Shown here one piece after another: positions 51,756 to 58,954 of a DNA stretch of 64,000 bases. The stretch's first letter is position 1; each line of letters starts with the position of its first letter. The notes under the pieces were generated by a model. That model saw nothing but the letters and a program-made list of their open reading frames with translations, was not told where the DNA came from and ran no database searches. Location of the stretch: assembly GCF_002846365.1 (NCBI RefSeq), contig NZ_PJMW01000002.1, forward strand, positions 5,916,901-5,980,900, given 5' to 3'. Source of the stretch: Nocardia fluminea (GTDB lineage: Bacteria; Actinomycetota; Actinomycetes; Mycobacteriales; Mycobacteriaceae). A program made the position numbers and the translations under genes.

Positions 51756-52766
51756 ATGCTGGTCAAGGCACTCGGGGCAGGATTCGGCGCGCTCGTGTTC
51801 CTCACGGTCGTCATCGCGACCGTGGTCACCACGGTCATCGTGTTCGACCAGTCGCTCACCGCTCCTGTCCAGGGAGCCTCGACCGGCACCGGCTCGACCC
51901 CGAGCACCGAAGCACAGCAAGACATCCCGGCCGAGATGCTCGTGCTCTACCGAGCCGCCGCCGGGGACTGCCCCGGCCTGGACTGGAGCGTGCTCGCCGC
52001 GATCGGCAAGATCGAGACCGACCACGGCCGCTCCACCCTGCCGGGAGTGTCCTCCGGCGAGAACAGCTCCGGGGCTGGCGGGCCGATGCAGTTCCTCGCC
52101 CCGACGTTCGACTCCGTCGTCTCGCGGCATCCGCTGCCCGCCGGTGGAGCGAACCCGCCCTCCCGGTACAACCCCTCCGACGCCATCCATGCCGCCGCGT
52201 TCTACCTGTGCGACTCCGGCGCACCCAGCGACATGTACAGCGCGATCTTCGCGTACAACCACGCCGACTGGTACGTCAACGACGTCCTCGACCAAGCCGC
52301 CCGCTACCGAGCCACCACACCCGACACCTCCGGCGGCGACTGCTCCACCGCCTCACCACCGAACCAAACAGCGGCACAAGTGATCTCGTTTGCCTGCGCC
52401 CAACTTGGGCTCCCGTACGTGTGGGGCGGCAACGGGCCCGAGGTGAACGGCGGCTGGGACTGCTCGGGACTCACCCAGTCCGCCTACCGCTCTGCCGGGA
52501 TCTCCATCCCTCGCACCACCTACGACCAGGTCCATACCGGCACACCGGTCTCCGAGGACCAGCTCACCCCCGGCGACCTCGTCTTCTACAGCACCGGCGG
52601 CGATGTCCACCACGTCGGCATCTATCTCGGCGCGGGCCAGATGGTGCACGCACCCACCTTCAACGAACCCGTCCAGGTCTCGCCCTACCGGTGGCCCGGA
52701 GACGACTACTACACCGCCACCCGACCAGTTCCCGCCCACAACAACAACTCCCCCGCCGCGCCCTGA
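51756..52766 (+). CDS. Transglycosylase - NlpC/P60 peptidoglycan hydrolase (VirB1-like)
   Basis: A 336-residue protein with an N-terminal transmembrane helix (residues 10-30), a lytic transglycosylase domain with Glu87 in GKIETDHG and the GPMQF motif (60-185), and an NlpC/P60 endopeptidase domain (205-325) with Cys236 in WDCSGLTQ, His286 in HHVGIYLG and His298. It opens the cell wall for the conjugation channel. This two-domain type is the standard VirB1 of Gram-positive conjugation systems. Confidence 0.9.
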   Translation: MLVKALGAGFGALVFLTVVIATVVTTVIVFDQSLTAPVQGASTGTGSTPSTEAQQDIPAEMLVLYRAAAGDCPGLDWSVLAAIGKIETDHGRSTLPGVSSGENSSGAGGPMQFLAPTFDSVVSRHPLPAGGANPPSRYNPSDAIHAAAFYLCDSGAPSDMYSAIFAYNHADWYVNDVLDQAARYRATTPDTSGGDCSTASPPNQTAAQVISFACAQLGLPYVWGGNGPEVNGGWDCSGLTQSAYRSAGISIPRTTYDQVHTGTPVSEDQLTPGDLVFYSTGGDVHHVGIYLGAGQMVHAPTFNEPVQVSPYRWPGDDYYTATRPVPAHNNNSPAAP

Positions 52767-52793
52767 ACACCAACTCCCGAACGGAGAACCTCC

Positions 52794-54233
52794 ATGCGCC
52801 ACCACCACTCTCGAACCGTCCGCGTCGCGCTGTGCGCGGCCGTCACCGTGACCACCGTGACGGCCGGTGTCGCCGCCGCAGAACCCACACCCGACCGCAC
52901 CGGTTCCCAGTGCCCGCGCTGGACCGCGCTGCTGGCACCGGGCACCTACGAGACAACCCCCACCACCGGACAAGTCACGAACGGGATCCTCACCCAACTC
53001 GGGGACTCACTGACCGCCCGCTACGGCAGCGACATCGAGGTCCGCGCACTCGCCCCCTCGCCTGGTGCGGGGTCGGTGAGCGGAGCCGACCTCACCGCGG
53101 CGGTGAAGGGGCTGTGCTCGGACACGCGAGTCGTTTTGGCCGGCTACGGCCAGGGCGCCGAGGTCGCCGGCGACCTGGCCACCGCCCTCGGTAACCGAGG
53201 CGGTCCGATACCGGCCTCGCGAGTCCTGGCTGTCGCTCTCGTCTCCGACCCGCGCCGCGACCCGGCCACCGCTCAGCTCGGTACCCCAGTCTCCGGGCAG
53301 GGCGTTACCGGGCCACGCGCGCAGGACTTCGGCGAGCTGACCGATCGGGTCCGCACCCTGTGCCTCAACGGTGACAGCTACTGCTCGACCACCGCCGAGT
53401 CCTCGCCCGTCCTCGCCGCGGTAAGCCGCGCCCTCACCACCACCGCCACCACGACAACCACCACCCCGGCACCGACCAGCACCACCGCGCCCACCACCAC
53501 GACGAAAGCCCCCGCCACCACGACGAGCACACCGACCATCAGCCTCGGGTCGGCCTCGACCGGGCAGATCAGCGTGTCCCAGGTCCTCGCCCAGGTCGTC
53601 ACCGTGCTGAACGGGCTCGCCAGCTTCACCGCGAACGTGCCCGCGATCGTGGCCGACCTCGCCCAGCTGCCCGGACTGGTCACCGCTGGAGACGTGCGCG
53701 GCGTGCACCGCGTCTCCGGCGACCTGAACAACCAGTTCGCCCCGCTGATCGAGCTGGCCGATGGACTCGACCTGCGGCTGGTCGCGCGGGCTTTGGCTTT
53801 GGCCGCGCCGCTCGATACCACGGGAGTCGCCACGATCGCCTCCGAGATCGTCGGACTTCTCGCCGGGCTCGACATCTCCCGCATCGCCACAGATATCGGC
53901 CGCGCACAGGAGATCGCTTGGACCGCTGTGGAATTCCTTGCCGATGCCGACCCGGTGGCGGCGGTGCTGACGCTGACCGGGCTGGCACCGGTCGCCGCCA
54001 ATCTCGTCTCGGCGACCGCCGCAGCGTTCACCGGCCAGCAGCTCCCAACCTTGACCAACACCTACACCACCAGCACGGCCGGAACGGGCACAGCGGGCAG
54101 CACCACCGGCACGGGCACCGCCGTTCCGGCCGCCCAGGACGGCCACACGGCCACGTTCGACGCCAACGCCTACAACGCCGCTGCCCCCACGCTGACCGAC
54201 TGGATCGAACAGGCCGTCGACCGCAGCAAGTGA
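52794..54233 (+). CDS. Exported cutinase-like protein lacking the nucleophile Ser
   Basis: A 479-residue protein with a signal peptide (cleavage near AAA-EP). Residues 36-205 follow mycobacterial cutinase-like proteins (CPRWTALLAPGTYE, DTRVVLAGYGQGAEVAGD, LCLNGDSYCS), but the nucleophile motif GYSQG reads GYGQG, with Gly119 for Ser. A Thr/Pro linker (210-255) leads to a 200-residue helical domain of unknown type. It may act as a surface binding protein for the transfer apparatus rather than as an esterase. Last gene of the operon. Confidence 0.72.
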   Translation: MRHHHSRTVRVALCAAVTVTTVTAGVAAAEPTPDRTGSQCPRWTALLAPGTYETTPTTGQVTNGILTQLGDSLTARYGSDIEVRALAPSPGAGSVSGADLTAAVKGLCSDTRVVLAGYGQGAEVAGDLATALGNRGGPIPASRVLAVALVSDPRRDPATAQLGTPVSGQGVTGPRAQDFGELTDRVRTLCLNGDSYCSTTAESSPVLAAVSRALTTTATTTTTTPAPTSTTAPTTTTKAPATTTSTPTISLGSASTGQISVSQVLAQVVTVLNGLASFTANVPAIVADLAQLPGLVTAGDVRGVHRVSGDLNNQFAPLIELADGLDLRLVARALALAAPLDTTGVATIASEIVGLLAGLDISRIATDIGRAQEIAWTAVEFLADADPVAAVLTLTGLAPVAANLVSATAAAFTGQQLPTLTNTYTTSTAGTGTAGSTTGTGTAVPAAQDGHTATFDANAYNAAAPTLTDWIEQAVDRSK

Positions 54234-54603
54234 GCGGAATTTCATATGATTCGGTATTCGACAGTGGTTGATATGAGGCGAATGCCCAGTTCAGAGGGTG
54301 TCAGGCTGTGCTCCGCCGGGGTTGGTGAACGGATCGCACCAGCGCTGTCGCTTTCGTCTGACTCCAGTTCAACAATGTTGCATTAAACGCAACGGAGGTG
54401 AGCTTGGGGCGAGCGGCGGATTCGCCCTAGGCTGCTGTAGATTCTCGGCTACCGCTTCATCACGCAGCGCCATGTCCAGGCTTGATGTGGAGAGTCCCAG
54501 CAAGGCTTCATGGCGGCGAGTCTCATCCGAACTTCATTCCGGGGTGTCTTGTCGACCTCGAACCCTGGACCGGCAAAACCCCATGCCCGCGGCGAGGGTC
54601 TTG
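54234..54603. other. Gap downstream of the transfer operon with an orphan operator
   Basis: 370 bp without a convincing gene. GTTGC-ATTAAAC-GCAAC at 54377-54393 is a 5-bp inverted repeat followed at once by GGAGG and GTG, but the frame closes after ten codons (VSLGRAADSP). This looks like the control region of a gene whose body has been lost. The right end of the conjugative element may lie here; no repeat of the 37.7-kb att sequence was found. Confidence 0.4.
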
Positions 54604-55500
54604 CTACATGTCCCATATCAGGGTGTCGTCGCGGACGACGGGATGTTCGCGGAGGAACGGTTGTCCATCGTCGAGGCTGTCGGCGAGTGCCGTGAACATC
54701 GCCGTTGCCGAAGGCCACATCCAGCCTTCAGAGGCGCCTTCGGCGCTGTACTCACTCACGCAGTTCGACATCGGGCCTCCACGGGTGTCGACGAACAAGG
54801 TCGAGCCGTCTTGGTCGGCGATCGGATAGAACTCCGGTAGGAACAGTTCACTGGCAGAGCCCGCCGGTTCTGCACTCGACACGGCAGGGTCGTAGGTTGC
54901 GGCGAACTCGGGAAAGCGGTGCCGTTGATCGGTGCCGATCTCGAGCCACATGTCTCGGATCTGCCTGCTGCGAGTTCTTGACAGAAGCTCATAGCCGGGC
55001 AGAAGTCCTGCCATGACATTGTCGGAGTGTTCGAAGAGGATCTCCACCTCGGTAGGCGTATTCGGCGACGATTCCAGCGTCGTCGTAGCCGGGTAGAACA
55101 CGTCGTGCCCGAGGTTGTCACGCGCCCAGCGTTGGATGCGATCGATCTGTGCGGAAAGATCTCCCTTTGGCTCCGATTGTCTGGGTCGCCAGCGATTGTC
55201 GGCGATCGCGGCGGCGGCGTCGCCGATCGTCGGCACGGCAGAGGCTGCGGCGATAATCTGCTCGATGATGTCGGAGTTGGGCACCGACGGATCGAGCAGC
55301 CCTTCGACGGTGATCGTTGTGTCTTCGATGTGGGCTAGAGCTGAGATCGAGTTAGCTTCATGTCCTCGGCTCTGGAAGTAGTTTCGGGTGGTCGTGACGA
55401 GGGCATGGGCGGCTTGCTCGATGGTCGGTGCGTTGCCGTCGAATCCCAGCGCCGATGGCGGCATTGACGTCGGATCGGGGATTGTGATGGTCCACCTCAC
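54604..55500 (-). CDS. SUKH (SMI1/KNR4)-like protein, 5' end next to an IS element
   Basis: From GTG 55500 a 298-residue protein. The C-terminal 150 residues (LLPGYELLSRTRSRQIRDMWLEIG, in parts; EFYPIADQDGSTLFVDTRGG, SEYSAEGASEGWMWPS) resemble SUKH/SMI1 domains, found in immunity proteins against polymorphic toxins. The N-terminal part (TITIPDPTSMPPSALGFDG) has no clear match. The start is 3 bp from the end of the IS3-like element, so the original N-terminus may be lost. No toxin gene is seen nearby. Confidence 0.6.
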   Translation of the reverse strand: MRWTITIPDPTSMPPSALGFDGNAPTIEQAAHALVTTTRNYFQSRGHEANSISALAHIEDTTITVEGLLDPSVPNSDIIEQIIAAASAVPTIGDAAAAIADNRWRPRQSEPKGDLSAQIDRIQRWARDNLGHDVFYPATTTLESSPNTPTEVEILFEHSDNVMAGLLPGYELLSRTRSRQIRDMWLEIGTDQRHRFPEFAATYDPAVSSAEPAGSASELFLPEFYPIADQDGSTLFVDTRGGPMSNCVSEYSAEGASEGWMWPSATAMFTALADSLDDGQPFLREHPVVRDDTLIWDM

Positions 55501-55532
55501 GTTGAGCCGTCCCGGGTTTGATGCACACTCAG

Positions 55533-56512
55533 CTATTTGTGTGTGACCGAACGGTCGCGTGCAGCGTAATACGCCGCCTCGTACTCCGCCGGAGGGATCC
55601 GGCCGAGCCGATGCATCAGACGACCAGTGTTGTACCAATGCACCCACGCCGAGGTCGCGGCCTCGACATCGGAGAGCCCCGCGAAGACCGGCCCAGACCG
55701 GAACGGCGAGTCGAGCTCATCGACACACTCGGCCTTATAGAGCCCGATCGTCGTCTCGGCGAGGGCGTTATCGCAGGCATCTCCGACCGTGCCTATCGAT
55801 GGACGAAATCCGTTGAGCCACAACGTTTCCGCGAAGCGCAAAGCAACGTATTGAGAGCCTGCATCGGAATGATGAATCGTGTTTCCCCGCAGCGGATTCC
55901 CCTGTCTGGCGCGTAACGCGACAGTCTGATCGACCGCACGGACCACGAAGTCGGTGTGCTTGGACGTCGAGCACTCCCAACCCAGGATCCGCCCGGCGAA
56001 CGCATCGATCACGAACGCGGTGTAAACCACCCTGAGCTGGTACGCACGTAGGTAAAGTCCGCGACGTGGAGCAGGTCCGGGGCATCGACTCCGAACCCGC
56101 GCTCGACCAGGTCCGGCGGCCTGTTCGCCGTCGGGTCCGCGATGGTGGTGCGGATCTTCTTGCGTCGCGTCGCGCCGGCCCAACCGTGGGCGCGCATGAG
56201 CCGCTCTACTGTGCATCGGGCGACTTCGATGCCCTGTCTACGCAGGTGGGCCCACATCTTCAACGACCCGTACAACGCTTCGGGTTTACGGCGGCCTCGC
56301 TCGTCTCGTTCGACGTAGTAGGACGCGAGGACACCGCTGATCGTGGCGTCCCACACCGCCCGCGCCGAGAGCGGTCGTTTGCGCCAGGCGTAGAAGGTTC
56401 TCGGGGCGATCTTGACGCCGTGACCGGTCAGGACACGGCAGATCGGTGCGACCCCGAACTCCTCGCGGTGCGCGAGGATGAACCGGCAGATCACTTCTGT
56501 GGCGGGTCGCAC
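55533..56512 (-). pseudogene. IS3-family transposase OrfB, frameshifted
   Basis: The first part (56512 to about 56030) reads to VADFTYVRTSSGW, then turns to FTPRS and stop. The next part in another frame continues VYTAFVIDAFAGRILGWE, HHSDAGSQY and DNALAETTIGLYKAE to 55533. The DDE residues are all present across the two frames. One missing base near 56028 accounts for the break. Without that base the protein would be inactive. Confidence 0.8.
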
Positions 56513-56808
56513 TCCCGCGCGAAGAAAGACGTCGCGGCTTTGAGGATCTCGACGGTCTTCTCCAGCTCGCGATTCTTACGCCGCAACGCTTTCAGCTCCG
56601 CTGCCATGTCTTCCGAAAAGGGTTGCACTGCAGCAGGCTTCGTTGTTGCTTGTGTTTTGCGGACCCAGTTCCGGACGGTTTCGGGGTTCGCGCCGATCCG
56701 TTCGGCGACGGTCTTGATCGCGGCCCATTCCGACGGGTAGTCGCCGCGGTGATCGACGACCAAGCGGACGGCCTTCTCGCGGACCTCGTCGGGGTAGAAC
56801 TTCGGCAT
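56491..56808 (-). CDS. IS3-family transposase OrfA
   Basis: From ATG 56808 a 105-residue protein with the OrfA helix-turn-helix (KFYPDEVREKAVRLV, AERIGANPETVRNWVRK) and a C-terminal helix (ELKALRRKNRELEKTVEILK). Overlaps orfB by 22 bp in the -1 frame. It seems intact. Confidence 0.85.
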   Translation of the reverse strand: MPKFYPDEVREKAVRLVVDHRGDYPSEWAAIKTVAERIGANPETVRNWVRKTQATTKPAAVQPFSEDMAAELKALRRKNRELEKTVEILKAATSFFARECDPPQK

Positions 56809-56859
56809 GGAACTCACCTTCCCAAGAAAGAAGGTGCGCATCAAACCCGGGACGATTCA

Positions 56860-57492
56860 GATCGCCGTCACCGACTGCGCCGCGGTGGACCGTGAAATCC
56901 AGGCGGTTGCGGGATTGGGATCGACAACCTCGACGCCCCCTGCGGGTCGCCCTGGTCTACGGCGAAATCTCCGCCGAGGACCGCCTCTACATCGCCTGAT
57001 GCCCCAACGAGCAACAATCGGCCACGGGCGCTGCCCGGCCGAAACGCTCACCAGCATCGGGCTTGGGTTCCCGGCGCGGCAGGCTGAACGAGGCAAACCC
57101 GTTCTCCAACTGCGGGTCCGAGCGGATCGCCAGATTGGCGTCATGCGTTTCCCGCTCCGTCCAACGCGATACGCAGCTCGTTGCCGAGAAACCGCAGCAG
57201 GTTCAAGAATTCGCGCTAGGCATTACCCCTCCCGCCGAGCGCATCGACGCGAGCCCGCCGGTGCCACATGCCGACTACTGTCAGATCCGGTGGCGCACAA
57301 CCTGCATCGGTGGGTCATCGACGTGTGCGAGCCCGGGGCGGGATGTCCGGTCCCACCCCGGGTTCTGTCGTGCTGAAAACCTGATGAGGGAAGGTCAACA
57401 CGGCAGCGAGTTAACCCCACCGCAATCTTCTGTTCAGTTACCTGAGTCACATTTCGGGGGGACTATCAGCAGCTTCTCAGGAAAACTACGCG
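56860..57492. other. Eroded intergenic region with coding scraps
   Basis: 633 bp without an intact gene. Short protein-like scraps appear in different frames (plus strand ALVYGEISAEDRLYIA then stop, near 56950-57000; minus strand LNLLRFLGNELRIALDGAGN near 57150-57210), suggesting decayed genes. The first copy of the three-copy element begins at 57464 and runs to 57499. Confidence 0.4.
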
Positions 57493-57499
57493 TCATAGT
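57464..57499 (-). promoter_or_regulatory. Three-copy element, copy A
   Basis: TATCAGCAGCTTCTCAG (57464-57480) then GAAAACTACGCGTCATAGT. TATCAG and TCTCAG are direct repeats 11 bp apart. On the minus strand the left end reads CTGATAGTCC, a plausible -10 region, with GTGAC downstream as in the other copies. Confidence 0.55.
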
Positions 57500-57774
57500 A
57501 TTTGAGCTCGGTGACGGATCGTTGTCCGGTTGCCGTGTCTCTGACCCAGCGCTGGTGCATCCGGCCGATGAGAATCACCTTGGTGTCCATCGACGGTGTT
57601 CATCGACAGCCTGAATGGGATCGCGACAGTGATGCCCTTGCCTTGATCGCCAGCGCGAAACTTCGAAATGCTGCCAGCAGCAACAATATCGATCACGCCG
57701 AGGACAGGACGACCACGGGGTAGTCGGCCGTCAATACCCTCGTCGGGTTCCACGAAGTCGACCCCAAGAGTCAA
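57493..57774 (-). CDS. Hypothetical protein, possibly frameshifted
   Basis: A TTG start at 57774 overlaps the stop of the secreted-protein gene (TTGA). The first 60 residues (VDFVEPDEGIDGRLPRGRPV, VIDIVAAGSISKFRAGD) look protein-like. After about residue 60 a protein-like reading continues in another frame (MDTKVILIGRMHQRWV ... ELKYYDA), which suggests one frameshift. No family was recognised. Confidence 0.4.
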   Translation of the reverse strand: MTLGVDFVEPDEGIDGRLPRGRPVLGVIDIVAAGSISKFRAGDQGKGITVAIPFRLSMNTVDGHQGDSHRPDAPALGQRHGNRTTIRHRAQIL

Positions 57775-58106
57775 TAGACGACGGTGACAGTCACTCCGGC
57801 AGGCGCTTGGATCGGAGTGTCGACGATGATCGTCAGAGTCGATCCCGGTACTGCGGCGGCTTCGCGTGCATATCGGGAGATGGTCTCCCCCAATCGCTGT
57901 TTGGCCAAGGGGGAGAAATTTGGGGGCAACTGCCCGAGGAGGGCCAGATTCGTCGTGGCCAGGGCTGCGGCTTCGGGCTGGGTGAAGTCGATGGCGACCG
58001 CGTCGGGGCCTGGACGCACGGCGAGAGCTGAGGCCGTTCCGGCGCCGGTAATCAACCCGGTCACAGGCACCGCGAGAGTGAGCAATGAGATCAGGGACTT
58101 GAGCAA
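57771..58106 (-). CDS. Small secreted protein
   Basis: A 111-residue protein with a Sec signal peptide (MLKSLISLLTLAVPVTGLIT, cleavage near ASA-LA) and an 85-residue mature part with helical repeats (AALATTNLALLGQLP, RLGETISRYAREAA) ending in a beta strand (GVTVTVVY). No Cys. No family was recognised. Copy B of the dispersed element is 310 bp upstream. Confidence 0.6.
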   Translation of the reverse strand: MLKSLISLLTLAVPVTGLITGAGTASALAVRPGPDAVAIDFTQPEAAALATTNLALLGQLPPNFSPLAKQRLGETISRYAREAAAVPGSTLTIIVDTPIQAPAGVTVTVVY

Positions 58107-58841
58107 CGATATTCCTTCCGAAGTGCTTCGACCACAGATTGTGGAGCGCGCGAGGCGATGGGTGAAGAGCTCAACCAGGTGAACTGGTTATGACCGCTCC
58201 ACGAAAAACCTTCCGGCACAGGATGTTCGCGAAACGCAGTCTAGGTCACTGGATTGGTGCTCGATGCGGTTTCACGCGATGAGTTTCGCCGAGCCCCACC
58301 ACGACCTCGTGGCCGTAGCCGCGTGGCATCCCATGGTCGTTCTCGCACCAGAATGACCCGCCAAATGGCGGGCCCGGTGATGGCGGCCTGCGTGGTGCGC
58401 TGCCGGTTGCCGGAAACTATGCCGCGTAGTTCTTTCTGAGAAGCATCTGATAATTCCGGTGGGTGTGACGTCGAACAGGGACCGGCGAGCTGAAAGGGGG
58501 CTACCTTGACTGCCGTGCCTACAACCGTGCGTCAACGGTTTCGGCACGGCTGGAATCCCGGGGCCGGGTCTCTCGCTGGCCGGCCCCGGGATCAGGGGGT
58601 CCGTGCAAGCGCTGCTGCCCAACAGGGCCAGGCGAGGGCGTCGACCGAAAGGTGGGCGGTTGCCGCGGCATAGGCGGTCGATGTACTTGCGTTCCATCCC
58701 CGATTGTGCAGCCGCCACGATTAACACGGGCCCCGGACAGATCCTGACAACCCCGCAGTTCGGCGGTGAGGAATTTCCGAGACGAAACCCTCGCTGGGAT
58801 TCCGATCCCCGGTGAGGAGGCGGCCAGGTCGACATAGTCGA
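58107..58841. other. Long gap upstream of the small secreted gene
   Basis: 735 bp with no gene accepted. Short frames on both strands have shadow-like composition. It holds copy B of the three-copy element at 58416-58452. The right edge is the terminator of the SulP-carbonic anhydrase gene. Confidence 0.45.
58416..58452 (+). promoter_or_regulatory. Three-copy element, copy B
   Basis: On the plus strand CTGAGAAGCATCTGATA (58436-58452), followed by ATTCC. It matches copy C over 17 of 17 bases of the core and both share ATTATCAGATGCTTCTCAGAAA on the other strand. A GTGAC box follows 12 bp downstream. Confidence 0.6.
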
Positions 58842-58876
58842 GAGGCCGCGCGGTCTCCGTCAGACCGCGCGGCCTC
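58842..58876. terminator. Strong terminator
   Basis: GAGGCCGCGCGGTCT (58842-58856) and AGACCGCGCGGCCTC (58862-58876) are a perfect 15-bp stem with loop CCGTC, 78 bp after the SulP-carbonic anhydrase stop. Confidence 0.75.
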
Positions 58877-58954
58877 GACAGGCGATCCCGTCCTGTTCCC
58901 GGGGGTCCGCCGTCATCGGTCGCACGCCCGAACTTGAACTGAGGTCGAGTCCGA

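Larger units (their letters stand above)
55503..56859 (-). mobile_element. IS3-family element, 1357 bp, with frameshifted transposase
   Basis: The ends TGAGCCGTCCCGGGTTTGAT (from 55503) and, on the other strand, TGAATCGTCCCGGGTTTGAT (from 56859) match at 18 of 20 positions, forming terminal inverted repeats. No target duplication is seen (flanks ACGT and GATC), so it may be old or have undergone recombination. Contains orfA and a broken orfB. Distinct from the element at 32 kb. Confidence 0.8.
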
